Assembly (NCBI GenBank): GCA_016748015.1 | Contig: JAAOMT010000760.1 | Span: 925,234 to 985,164 of the forward strand | Direction of reading: 5' to 3' | DNA length: 59,931 nt | DNA from: Geosiphon pyriformis | Taxonomy: Eukaryota; Glomeromycota; Glomeromycetes; Archaeosporales; Geosiphonaceae | In this document: one piece after another, positions 43,463-55,803 of the stretch | Position numbering within the stretch: the stretch's first letter is position 1 | Layout: every line of letters begins with the position of its first letter | The notes under the pieces: generated by a model | What the model was told of the DNA's origin: nothing | Database searches by the model: none | Seen by the model: only the letters and a program-made list of their open reading frames with translations | Made by a program: the position numbers and the translations under genes

Positions 43463-45990
43463 ATAGCAATATCTTTCAAGATAAAAATTTTCAAATTGTT
43501 TCTAATTTTATTGAAATTGTAAAACATACCCTACTTTTTAATCCAAACATCATTTTTACTACTGAAAACTACTACATGATAAAAAAAAAGCTTTTTTAAA
43601 TCAACATAAGTTCCTTAGAACTTTAACAACAAAGACAATTAAAACAGTTAATAGCTAAATTTGTTAATATATTTGTAAAAAACAACAATGATTTAAGAAA
43701 AACAAATATCATTCAACACCAAATCCATACAGGAAATGTTTTATCAAAATAGCAATAAACTTACTGAGTTTTACTTTCTAGCCATCAATTTATTAGAGAA
43801 AAGGTCCAAAAAATGCTTAAAAATAGATTGATTTAACTATCAAGAAGTTTATAGACCTTATTAGTGATTCTTGTAAAAAAAAATGGAAAAATCAGATTTT
43901 GTATTAATTATCAACAATTAAATAGTGTTATAATTAAAGATATATATTTACTTTTAAAAATTGATAATATGCTAGATGCTTTGGAAAAAGCCAAGTTTTT
44001 TTCAACATTAGACTTAGAAAGTAAATACTGGCAAATCGAAATAAATCTTAAAGATTGTCTCAAACAGCATTTACAACTCAAAGAAAAAACTATAAGTTTA
44101 ATATTATACTATTCAGACTTTATAATGCATCAGCAATATTTTAGTAACTCATAAATATTGTTTATAAAAAACTTCTATGGTAATCAGTAGTTATCTATTT
44201 TGATAATACTAATATGTATTTTTCAAGCTTTGAAACTTATTTGATTTACCTGTAAAAAGTTTTTCAATAATTATGGAAAGCAGAATTAAAATTAAACATT
44301 GAAAAATGTTACTTTGAAAAAACAAGTTTGATTTTTTTTGGTCATATTGTCAGTAAGGATGAAATATTACCCAATTCAAAAACAATTAGTGCTGTAAAAA
44401 ACTTTAAGGCTTCTCAAAATACCACAGAACTGAGAAAATTTGTCAATCTAGCTTTCTACTATTAAAAATTTATCAAAAAATTTTCAGAAATTGTCAAACT
44501 TCTTAATTATCTTATCAACAAAGATATTAAATACCAATGGACTTTAGCACAATAAACTGTATTCAACACTTTAAAAAAAAAATTCATAATAGCACTAATA
44601 TTTGCTTATCTAGACATTAATAAATGATTCTAGTTAATTACTGATGCTTCACACATAGTTTTTAGTGCTATCTTATCACAATTAGATAACAATGGCAATG
44701 AGCAAGTAATTGTCTATACTAGTAGAACACTCAAATCAACAAAACTCAAATATGGCTCAACAGAATTAAAAGCTGTCACAATCATTTAGGCTCTCAAATA
44801 TTTTTAACAATACTTGAAAAATAGGAAAAAATTTGACATTATAACTAATAATATTTCTCAAATGGCTCAATAAAAAGAAATTTGAACAAAGTGCCAAACA
44901 ATTTTAATGAAATAATTTTCTAGCAGATTACAAATATATTGTATATTACAAATCTAAAAAATTACATACCAATGTTGATAGTTTTTTAAGAATAAGACAA
45001 GATTAACACCAATAGCAATTTTACTACAACTTACTAATTCATTAATAAATAATAATCAAACAATAATGAACTTCAAAACTACAACATCAAAAACTATTTA
45101 GAGATTCTTACTATGCCAAAAAATTAGTTTTCAATTAAAAAACACTAATTACAACACCAAACAAAACAATACTTTATTTACTACAATAAAATTTATTATC
45201 AAAATTGCAGAAACCCATTCAACTTATTCAGATTAGTTTAATAAAACAAAAAAAAAACAATTTTATATAACATGTACACAAATACTTTATTAGGACATCT
45301 AGAAAAAAATAGCACAATACAAAGAATACTTGAATATTATTTTTGGCCCCAAATGCAAAAAAACATTTAATAGTATATAAAATTATGTGATAATTGTTAA
45401 AGAAGAAGAGAAATTCGACCCACTAAATCTCTAAATTCAATCAAAGTTGAACAACTTTTTGACAGAGTTGGTATCAATTTAGTTAAACCACTATTCATCA
45501 CAAACCAAGAAAACTGTTATATTGCAGTTGCAGTAGATTATCTTACCAAATGGCCCAAAACCAAAGCTATTTAAAAAGCAGATACCAAATTAATAGCAAA
45601 TTTTATTTATAAAAACATCATTTGTAGACATAGATGTCTAATTAAACTTTTATCAGACCAAAAAACCCATTTTGTGATCAACCTAATACAAAAAATTTGT
45701 GAACAATTTAATATCAAAAGATCTTTATTATCATTTTATTACTTATAAACAAATAAATTTGTAGAATATTTTAACAAAATATTGTGTAAATCATTAGCTA
45801 AAGTCTAAATTAATTTTGAGCAGAAATAAAATATTTTTATTTTTTTAATATTACTAGCATACAGAATACTAAAACAAGATATAATAAAGCACACATTATT
45901 TAATTTAACTTATAGAAAAATAGCAATACTACCAATTAATTTTACAGTAGAAACATATCCAGTACAACTAATTACTGAAGAAAACTTCCA
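43463..45990 (+). pseudogene. Gypsy 1B RT, RNase H and most of integrase (decayed)
   Basis: It resumes after element 2A with ATAGCAATATC. RT blocks: KNGKIRFCINYQQLNS (43,879; here the Arg that is TGA in 1A is intact AGA), FSTLDLESKYWQIEI (43,998), catalytic box YFDN (about 44,193). The integrase DQKTHF block is at about 45,655. It ends ...GAAGAAAACTTCCA at 45,990, the element position of 1A 11,899, where LINE sequence takes over in mid-codon. Confidence 0.78.
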
Positions 45991-46695
45991 ATATTTTGTT
46001 GACTTTAAGTCTTATGTTAAGGCTTTTATTTTTTGAGATCTTCTGATTTTCTATTTTTGGTATCTCTTGCCTTTTCTTTAATTGTTGTTAGTAATCTTTT
46101 GGTATTATCTTAGTTGTTTTCTTTGGAATCTGATTTGGTTAAGCTTTTTGTGTTAGTAAAATCTATTGTTAAGTCTGTTAATTCTTTGGTCAAATTGTCT
46201 AAATAATTCATTAATGAAAATTTGGTTTCAAGTAGTAAACTTAGTTTTAAAGTCAATAAGATTATAATGTATATGAGTTCTGTTAGTAAGATTGTTAATA
46301 AGTTGGGTAAAAAAGTAGTTTCTTTGAAAAAAAAATACTGCATAAAAAATATTAATATGTCTGGTGATTTAGAGCTTTCACTTATTATGAGTAATAAGAT
46401 GTTTTTTAATTTAATATCTCTTTGAGAATATGAGTCTGTTGATATTAAAACTAATGCCTTGAAAACTGCCAAATAACTGGTTAGATTGGTTTTTTATAAT
46501 ACTACTTTGTTTTTTGTTATTTAAAAAATATCATCTTTGGGTAAGTTTTCTTCTGTAGTATTAGTGTAGTATGTTTTTAACTGGTCCAAATGGCTAGTCA
46601 TATGTAAAAAATACATGATTAGTGTTTAGTTTAGATTAGTTAGTTTGATATATTGTATTTGGGTCTCATTTATTAAACTTTAATAATAATAAAAA
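45991..46695 (+). mobile_element. LINE-B, 3' part: ORF1 C-terminus and LINE tail
   Basis: It begins ATATTTTGTTGACTTTAAG, in frame FVDFKSYVKAF, the continuation of the LINE ORF1 that ends at 58,057 on the other strand. The open stretch 46,222-46,425 (VSSSKLSFKVNKIIMYM, LGKKVVSLKKKYC) looks like a coiled-coil ORF1 C-terminus; the frame then passes SLGKFSS and goes directly to the shared LINE tail at 46,591-46,620 and an A-rich end. There is no endonuclease or RT, so the element appears to encode only ORF1. Joined to 58,057-59,380 it is about 2 kb. Confidence 0.7.
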
Positions 46696-47199
46696 ATTAA
46701 AAAATAATTAATAATTAAATTTAAAGTTTTTTAAATATTATAAAAAATAAAATAGTATATTAATAAGTTAATACTTTTATATTATTAATTAAATCTAAAA
46801 GTTTTAGTTTATTTTAAAGTTTTAATAGTTAAATTATTTGTATAATAAATAGAAATTCAATAATAATAATAGATATTATTTAGTGTTTTTTTTAATAAGC
46901 AATTTAATTAAGTAATTTTATATCTATTTTTGTATTTTTTAATTAAATAATTTTTGATATTGTAATTTAAATACTTTTTTTTAATCAATTTATAAATAAA
47001 AATTAAAAATAAAATAATAAATTAATAGTTTAGTAATAGTTTTTATTTTAATATAATTAGTAATATTAATATAATATTATTAATATTAAATTAAAAATAA
47101 ATAATTTTTAATAAGATAAATATAAATTTATAAAAATTTAAATATGAAATAATTTGAATAATAATTTTATATAAATAAATATTTAATTAAATAAAATAT
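46696..47199. other. AT-rich, no recognisable feature
   Basis: Almost pure A/T with no readable frame; probably fully decayed element or spacer DNA. Confidence 0.4.
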
Positions 47200-49385
47200 T
47201 TTTTTTTTATGGCTTAACAATATGATCTAATTGATAAAATATATAAAAATTATAAAAAAAAAAAGTTTTTTTTTCTTTTTATTTTATAATTATAATTAAA
47301 ACAAAAAGTAAAAAAGTTTCAAATATTATTTTTTTTATAATAATTAATAAAGTTTCAACAAAAAAAAATTTTTTTTATTGTTGAAACAGCTAAATAAAAT
47401 GTTTTAATAATGTTTTTTTTAAATATTAATAGTAAAAAACTGTTTTTAACAGCTTTTAAACCATTTTATTTATTTTTAATTAGTGGTTTTTTTTTAATTA
47501 ACAAGCTAATTCTTTGTTTTTATTATTATTATTATTATATTATTTTATAAATAATCAAAAAAACCAAAAAATTAAAAAACAACAATAGTTATTTATATCT
47601 GTTATTATTATATTAAATTTTTTGGTAATTTTAAATAAAATCTTGATTAAAATTTCTTTAATAATAACTAGTCTTTTTTTTAATATAAAAAACAATAACA
47701 ATAGTATATTATTCATAATAAGTTAAGATTAATTATTAATTATATTGTTAAATATAATGTTTTTTGACAAATTATTATTAATTTTAGAAGCAAAACAACT
47801 AATTAGATTATCTAATTTTAAGAATTAAACAGACTAAATAGAAACTATATTTTTTTTTGCTTCTTTTTTTCTGGTATTGACTTTAATAATACTTAAAAAA
47901 CAATTTTTAATTATCAAAAGTTTTATAAATAAGTAATTTTTATTTTAGTATTTAATACAATTTTTAAAATCAAATTAATTTTAATTACTTTTTTGTTTTA
48001 TTTGTTATTTAGCTTTGTTGAATTTAAATTAGTTTTCAAAAACAATATTAAGTTGTTTTGTATAAATTTTGTTTTTAAAATTTTTTTAATTATTATTATT
48101 AAAATTTTTATTAATAGTTTTTTTTTTAACTATGTTTAAAATTGCAAAATTTTTTGTAATAGTTATTTATTATATTTTATAATGTTTTTATTAATATACT
48201 TATTAATAATATTAAAAATGCTCTTGGTATTTTTGGTGTTATTATTTCTGTTAAATTAAAATTTATTGGTTTGTAACAATATATTATTATTAATTTCAAA
48301 ATTTTTTTTTTGCTATTACTGTTTATAATAATTAGTTTGTATTAATAAAAAAAATAGTGTTTAAATTTATTTATTTTTAATCAAAAAAAAATTATTACTT
48401 TAAAAAATTTTTTAAGACCAAATTAGTCAATTTTTTTTTAAATATATTGTTTTTGAAATTAATAATATAATTTTTTAGATTAATAATTATATTTGTTTTA
48501 TTTTTTATTTTTCTTATTTTTATTATTATTAATGTTTACTGTTATTACTTTAAGATTTATAAGTTATTAAAGCTTGCTATTATAAAAACTAATACTTTAT
48601 ATAAATATTATATTTAATAGAAAACTTTTAATTGCTGTTATTGCTATAAATATTAAAGTTTAAACTATTTATTTACTAAATATAAAATGTTTTTTTTAAG
48701 TTGTTTCTTAAGTTTATTGCTAACTTTAGATTTTTTTTATAAGTAAAAAGTTTTATACAAAAACTTCTACTTTTTTGGCTTTTTTATTGCTTTTTTAATT
48801 GTTTTTGCTATTAATTCTATTGGTTTTTTAGTTGTTTTAATAAAATTTATTATTAAATCTATTGGTTTTTTAGTTGTTTTGATAATTTTTTTGGTATTTA
48901 ATAATATGTACAAAGTTACAAAATTAAAAAAAATTTGCTTATTATGTTTAATGTTTTCCAAAATTTTGTTTTTTTTTTAGCTAATATATTTAAAAACTTT
49001 GTTGGTTTTAAAACTGAAATTAAACTTAGTAATATAAAAAATAATAATTTAAGTACTATTAAAAAATATTTTTTAAATAAAAAAACAAATGAATATATAG
49101 TTACTTTATGATAAATATTTTATTCTAAAATTAAGAATAGTATTAAAAAAATTAAATTGTTTTTAAATAAATTTATTTTTGATTTAAGAAATTTAAATAA
49201 TATTATTAAAAAATTTAGTAAGTAAAATTTACTCTTGGCATTTTTTGTTTTAATTTAATTAATGCTTTAATTAACTTAAGTTATTAGTCACATATAAAAA
49301 ATACATAATTAATGTTTAATTTAAGTTATTTAATTTAATATATTATATTAGATAGTTTTTAAATACATTTTTTTTATTTAGAAAT
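47200..49385 (+). mobile_element. LINE-C: ORF1-only LINE, heavily decayed
   Basis: The translated plus strand matches LINE-B ORF1 block by block: EAKQLIRLSNF (about 47,788), FKIAKFFVIVIYYI (about 48,131), NALGIFGVIISVKLKFIGL-QYIIINF (about 48,216), the zinc-knuckle zone KYYI--KTFNCCYCYKY (about 48,604), then KTNEYIVTL and NLLLAFFVLI and the shared tail at 49,281-49,310. The two Trp codons of the zinc-knuckle zone read TAA TAG. As in LINE-B, ORF1 passes directly into the 3' tail with no ORF2. The 5' edge is a guess. Confidence 0.62.
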
Positions 49386-49966
49386 ATATAACATATATAC
49401 ATCATTAACTAAATAACTTTTTTGTAACAAATTTAAAAACTGTCTCAAATAATAGCATGTTTAAAAAACATTAAAAAAAGTTTTTTATAATTCTGTTGAT
49501 GGTTTTTTTACAAAAAAAAATTTTTGTTAATAATAATAAATATTTTATAAGTAAAAAAAATATATTTTTGATCAAACTTGGTTCTTGAAATAATATTTAT
49601 TCAAATATAGTTAGTAAGTTTAATAATAGTAAAAATAGTAATATTTTTTGGGTTTAACAATTATTATATTTAAAGCTAAAAAAATTAATACTAATTTAAA
49701 ATATAGCTTTTTTTTGGTTTTTTTGATTTTAACATAAAAAAATTAAAAAAACTCTTTTTTTTTTACAATATTTCTTTAGAAAAAAAATAGATTTATTTAA
49801 AAATAGTTAAAACATAAATAAAAGTCTCTATTAAAAAATTTTTTACTTTGAATATTAATCTCTTAACAGTTAAAAATACAAGTCATTAAAATTTTTTTTC
49901 AAGAGTAAATAGTTTTAAAAAAAACTACTACTTCCTTAAAATTTGAAAAAATTATCAGATTAATAT
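49386..49966 (+). other. AT-rich remnant, possibly another LINE ORF1
   Basis: KKVFYNSVDGFFTKK near 49,472 resembles the KIFSGVNGFGGAFTSSK block of LINE-A ORF1. Nothing else is firm. It ends at the Tn5 mosaic end. Confidence 0.3.
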
Positions 49967-49985
49967 AGATGTGTATAAGAGACAG
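49967..49985 (+). other. Tn5 mosaic end (Nextera adapter core), exact 19 bp
   Basis: AGATGTGTATAAGAGACAG is the hyperactive Tn5 transposase mosaic end used in tagmentation libraries. Genomic insert normally follows its 3' end, as type-2 Gypsy leader sequence does here. The 9 bases on either side (GATTAATAT and ATTCTACAG) are not a duplication, so it is not a natural Tn5 insertion. It marks an artefactual join in the assembly. Confidence 0.95.
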
Positions 49986-52900
49986 ATTCTACAGAGAACC
50001 AGTACCATCAACAATTATCCAAAAGTGGCAAAATCAGAAATAATAGAAACAAACTATTTAAAATTTGCCAAATTTTTATTCTAAAAATATCAATAATAGT
50101 TAAGATTAAACAACAATTATTTTCCAGCCAAATTAGTTTTTAATTTTTATGTTAATAAAAAAATTGTATAATTTTTAAAAGAACAAACAGATTCGAAATC
50201 AGTAAGAAAAAATTTCTATAGTGAATTATTTCAATACATTAGCTTACTATTAAATTACAATTTTGCTACAATTATTATTAAAATTAATTGCAAAATTAAA
50301 AGATATATTTAGCAAAAATTTTTAATTATATTTATAAACAAAAACAAGATATAAATATCAATAAACATATTTAAAATAATATAACTACTAAACTAGAAAA
50401 AATTTAGAGTTATTTTTCTAATACATCTATTGTACTATTATATTCCAAGAAGTATTATCAACATACTATTAGAATTTGTATTATTATTAACAATTAAATC
50501 AACTATTGCAAAAGTTTTGTTTTAAAACAATCAAAAAATTCCAAGTTATTAGAAACTTATGACAATTATTTTAAAGAATTTAAGTTACAATTAACAATAT
50601 TATTAAAACTTCAATTACTGTTATCTTAATTAAATTTTAGATTTATTAATAATTAAGCAGAAACCAAATTAGAAGAAAATAATAATTATAATTAATTAAA
50701 ATTTAATCTCAAATAACTTAGAAGTCTAAATTTTAATTATTTAATCTTAGCAAAACTTAAACAATCTAAACTCCACTTTTATTTTTTAGCAAAACTTATT
50801 TTTAGTTATTTAAATTAATTCACTAATTGCACTAATAACCACTTTTTAACTACCATAATAATTTGTACTAATGATATACATATTTATTACCAAATTAAAA
50901 AAATTTACAGGTAAAAAAAATAATATTTAAGCTTGGTTTAATAATGTAGCCAAAACAATTATAGTAGTTAAAATAATACCAAAACTTTTTAAGCAATTTT
51001 TTATTTTATAAAATATTGTTAATTCATTGTATTAGAGTTTTATAAACAAATTCCAAAATTTTAACATGTTCAAAACTGTATATCTATAGTATTTTAATGA
51101 TTATAATAGCATCAATTACTTATTAACTGGCTTTACTATTATTAAACAAAATAATAATGAAACAGTTATTACTTATTTAAAATGTTTCTACAAAAATTTG
51201 TGACAAATTTAAACAATTAACACTTACTACTTTACAGCATCACAGATCTTGAACTAATTTATTTGTGAATTATGTAGCAGTTTATTACAATAAATACAGT
51301 TATTATATTCAAATACACTTTAAAATACAATTATTTATATCAGAGATTTTGAATCAGCTAAACTCAAAATCAACTATATCTAAGCCATAAATTTAGTAAT
51401 AAATAAATTATCTGAATTGAATACCAAATTAAAACAATTTGGCTAGACAATTAATTGGAAGATTAATAAATACTTAGCTAATAATTAGGCAATTTATTAG
51501 TTTTTTTAATATTACAATAATCTAAGAAACTATAATTATAATTTTAATTAGTTATTTTATTATTATTAGCAAATTAATATAACAATAAAAAACATATATT
51601 TACTACTATTAGCATAAATAAAGACATATTAAAACAGACTGTTATTCAAAAATAAATAGTTTATGATTAAGAAATTAATATAAAAATCTTAATTACAGAT
51701 TTCAAACCCAGAACTATGCCAGTAATTTATTATTAGAACAATATTAGTATTAACTTTATTACTCTCAAATAATATAACAACCAATATATTTATTTTTAAT
51801 TTATTAAACACTAGCACTAATAATTTATTAATTATTAACTTCAACAAATTCAAATACAGCTCCAGATTTTAATCCAAATTACTAATGAAAATTAAAGACT
51901 AAAAATCAATTACACTTAACAAAATAGAATATCAACAATAATTATACATTAACCAATCTTCAGTTCTTCAAACCAGCCATCAAAATAACATTCAAAAAAT
52001 TTGAAAAATGAATATATTCAAAATTCAAATTTTTAGAGCTATTTAAATCTCTTAGCCATCTTAGTAAACAATCTATTTAACAATTTGAAAATCCAAAAAT
52101 ACTTGACAACAATATACTACCTGCTATTATTATAAAAAATAAGTTACTTGTTACAATATTCTCTTTTAAATTTAAAGAACCAGTAATAATGCCTCTTTTT
52201 AATAAAGCCATTTTTAATACTAAACCAATTATTATTATGTATGCTAATGTTAAAGTTAATTGTTAATTTATCAAACTAATTCTTGATAATGGTTTAGCAA
52301 ACAGTATTATTATATAACAACTCATAAATAAATTAAATTACTAAGTTAATTAAGCTACTAGCATTAAAATTATTACTGTTAATAAAATAATAAAAACTTT
52401 TATTGGCAAAATTAATAACTTTCTTTTTAAAATTAATGATATTATTGTGTTAATCAAAGTTTTAGTTATGAAAGCCATACAATATCAAGCTTTAGTTGAT
52501 AACAAGTGGCTGTTCAAAACCAATACTATGTTTGACTAGAACACCCAAAAATTTTAACTAACATATACTGGACAGTATAGTCGAGTTTTAGCTATCTGTA
52601 GTTACTTCAAAACATCTACCACTACTTAACAACTGCCATTAATTAAGTTTGAAAAAGAAAAAAAAAACCTACTTAAGAAGTCTATTAAGTATTATAAGCC
52701 AAGAAAAAATACAATAAACTATTACCAATACTTACTTGAAAAAAATAAAATAAATAAATCTCAAGCTACTATCTTTACAGAAAAACTGACAAATGATTGG
52801 TTTATCCTATATTTGACACCAAAACCAAGAAAACATTTATTCTATATTCTACTTAAATACAAAAACTACAATAAAAAGCTTTTATTTATGAGAGTTTGTA

Positions 52901-55715
52901 TCTTTTTAAAAAAAGAACATAAAACACATACTTGTTACTATTGTAAAACATGTCATTGAAAACACTTTGAATACCCAAAATAACAAAAAAAATAAGACAA
53001 TAAACTATGTCTCACTTATAAAGAAATATCACTTAACAAAAAAATATGGAATAATATTCTTAGTTAAAAAAAAATATACAATATATTGTGCCAATACACA
53101 ATTTTTATTAATAACTAGATAAGCAGAGAAATATCTTTTAATATTATATAAAACAAAGTTTTTTATGTTTAAATAACTATCTATATAATAAAAATAAAAT
53201 TTGACAAATAATAAATGCCAAAATTAAAAATGTTTTATTTAGTAAAATATTAGTAATTAAAAACAACTCATTAGAATTTGTTAAAACCATTCTTATTTCA
53301 AACTCAGATATATTTGTTGACATTATAAATAATCCAAAATAATTTTATAAACATTATCAAGATCTAACACCTATATAAAAAAAATAAAAACAGCATTTAG
53401 AATAATTAAATACTAGACTTTATAAACATTGTTTTATTTTTAATGACTTTAAATATTATAACAATTATGTATAAATATTTTAATTCCCAAAAAATATCCA
53501 ATTAACAAATGCATTTCAGAATTAGAATTAAAATTTAATCATAATTTAGATTCTAATAATAATAATAATACTAATTTTAATACTATTTATAATAACAACA
53601 ACAATAATAATGATTAAAACTTTAATAAAAATTTCAAACAATATATTACACTTTTAGATCTTTCAAGAGAGCAAAAACTTAAATAGTTTAATAATAATAA
53701 CAAAAATATTATATTAGAATACATATATAATACTAATGCAGAATTTAATCTCAGATATTGTAAGAAAACTGCCATCAAATTGAAATCTTATTTAAACACT
53801 AGCATAGATTTAAAATTAGCACTAAAAATTCTAACAACAACAATAATAATACAATTAACATCTAAATCTAGTTTAGAAAAAAAAAATAATATTAAAAAAG
53901 AAATAATTTACACAAAATATGTAGAAAATATTATTTTAATAGTACAAAATAAATTAGAAAAAGCATATATCATTGAATTCAATAAAAAGATAACACAAAC
54001 AATATTTTTGTTTTTAGTAAAAATAGCTCAATTAATATCAATAGAAACAAAGAAAGAATTAAAGATAATAACACAAAAGATAAATAGATTTGGATTAACA
54101 AAAAAAGTAGAGATATCAATTAATATGACAAAAAAAAACAATTAATTATATAGAAATTATTTTTATTCATCAATCAATTTCTATTCTATCATATAACCTA
54201 TACATATTAATTAAAAAAAAGAAAATAAAAGATTAATTCCAGATTTTTGAAATTAAACTTATTATTTGTAACTTAAAAAAAATTGCTGTTACTAATCTAT
54301 ATATATCATCCAAAAATCATAAATACATCAAGATCTCAATATACAACATAATTAAAAATTCAATAGAAATATCAAGTAAAATTATTATTAAATACTTAAT
54401 ACTAAAGTTAAAGATCAATCACTAATTATTATTTCAGATTGTTCACAACTTTGTAAATATGTAAACATTATATTACAGACTATCTATGAATAAAAAAAAA
54501 TGCTATTTGTTACAATCAGAACAATTAGAGCAAATAAACTTGAAAAACTTAAACTTATTCTAAAGTATTTAAATTAAGCTACTACTTAATATAAGATTAA
54601 AACTAAAGATATAATATCAATTAAACAAAAAACATATTAAATACTATCTATTAGTCATGAAATCATTTGTCAAAAAATTAACTATATATTGGGCAATAAA
54701 TTAATTTAACTATTAATGAATCTATAATTATTATCAGTAGTATTTATCTGAAAAAAGAATGAAAAGATTTGTTTTTGTGTAGATTATAAAAAACTTAACA
54801 GTATTATTTATAGAAACAATTATTTAATTTTACAAATTCAAAAATTATTTGATATTTTTAGAGAAAAAAAATAGTTATTGGCAAGTAGTTATAAATTCAG
54901 CCAACAAAAAAAAATAGCATTTACTATTAAAGAAAGGAATTTTAAATTTGATATTATGTTTTTTGGCTTAATTAATACTCCAGCTACTTTTTAATGACTA
55001 ATGGAAATTGTTTATACTAGATTATTATGGAAATTAATAGTAGTTTACTTAAATAATACCAATGTATTTTTTAAGACATTTGATAATTATATCTACTATC
55101 TTCAATAAGTGTTTAAAAAATTAAGAAAAACAGAGTTAAAATTAAATACTACTAAGTATTTTTTTGGAAAAACTGAACTTAAGTTTTTGGAATATATTAT
55201 AAACAAAAATGATATTAAAATAGATTCAAATAAAATTAAGATAATTAAAAACTTTTCAGTACTAACAAACTTAATAAAACTAAGTGCATTTTTGAAATTT
55301 ACTAAATATTATTATTGTTTTATTCAAAATTTTCTAAACTGGCTTAATTACTATATCAGCTTTAAGCAAAAAATACCAAATATAAATAAACTGAGAAACA
55401 ACAAAAAGCTTTTAATATATTAAAAAGAAAGCTTATTTAAATTTCAATATTAATCTACTTAAATTACAGCAAACTATTCATTATTACTATTAAGAACAAT
55501 ACTATTACAAAAAAAATTGAATAGACAAAAACATTTAGTAATATATGTCAACAAAAATTTAAGTCCAGCTAAAAAGAACTATAGCATTTTAGTATTAAAA
55601 CATTTAATCATTTACTGAACTATTATTAAATAGAAAAATATTTAAGTCAAAAATTCGATATATATACTAACCACAAAAAATTAACATTGATTTAAAAGCA
55701 AAAATTTGGAAATAA
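49986..55715 (+). mobile_element. Gypsy 2C: 5' half of a type-2 element (leader to RNase H)
   Basis: It starts in the gag leader, 20-30 bases downstream of where the PBS should be; the left LTR is missing and replaced by the Tn5 end. GTG start near 50,024 (VAKSEIIETNYLKFAKFLF). Gag, protease (about 52,150-52,490), Cys-rich domain (52,855-53,470), dUTPase (53,740-54,145) and RT to RNase H (54,640-55,715) are all recognisable against 2A. It stops in RNase H at ATAA, the TTAT duplication of 2B on the other strand; 24,175-21,084 is its missing 3' half. Confidence 0.78.
53780..54145 (+). pseudogene. Gypsy 2C dUTPase fragment
   Basis: It is open for 121 codons, aligned with 2A (SSLEKKNNIKKEIIYTKYVENIILI; KKITQTIFLFLVKIAQL; NRFGLTKK). 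Motif 1 upstream is AEFNLRYC with Asp changed to Asn, motif 3 has lost its Asp, and motif 5 has no Gly-Ser-Thr-Gly. An inactive relic that happens to stay open. Confidence 0.7.
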
Positions 55716-55803
55716 TATTATTAAAAGACTTAAATAATTCTAGAAATTTGGGTTTTAGGTGTATTCATTTCATAAATTTTATTTTTGTAATCTTAATAAT
55801 AGG
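55716..55803 (-). repeat. Remnant of a type-2 LTR end, probably the right end of 2B
   Basis: It begins TATTATTAAAAGACTTAAATAA just after the TTAT duplication. On the minus strand this would be an LTR2 end (…GTAACA, CA changed to TA). Compare TGTTATAGGTGATTATTTAA at 21,084. Only about 88 bases, so the call is tentative. Confidence 0.4.

Larger units (their letters stand above)
26590..45990 (+). mobile_element. Gypsy 1B: type-1 element carrying nested insertions; 3' end lies inverted at 55,804-58,056
   Basis: Left LTR about 26,590-27,523, gag 27,569-29,500, protease 29,600-29,933, solo LTR insert, Cys-rich and dUTPase 30,727-32,405, element 2A insert, RT to integrase 43,463-45,990. It stops mid-integrase at the element position of 1A 11,899. 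The missing end starts at exactly that position on the minus strand at 58,056. The left LTR and the inverted LTR share subfamily variants absent from 1A (e.g. GAAATTAAAATAATTAAATT and AGCAAGTTGTATAAAA). Decay is much heavier than in 1A. Confidence 0.82.

Noticed and set aside
48767-48961. Lys/Ile-repeat protein on the minus strand
   Set aside because: Antisense shadow of a short duplicated T-rich stretch in LINE-C; the plus strand carries the LINE frame.
49958-49994. Natural Tn5 or other bacterial transposon insertion
   Set aside because: Only one 19-bp end, no transposon body and no 9-bp duplication.
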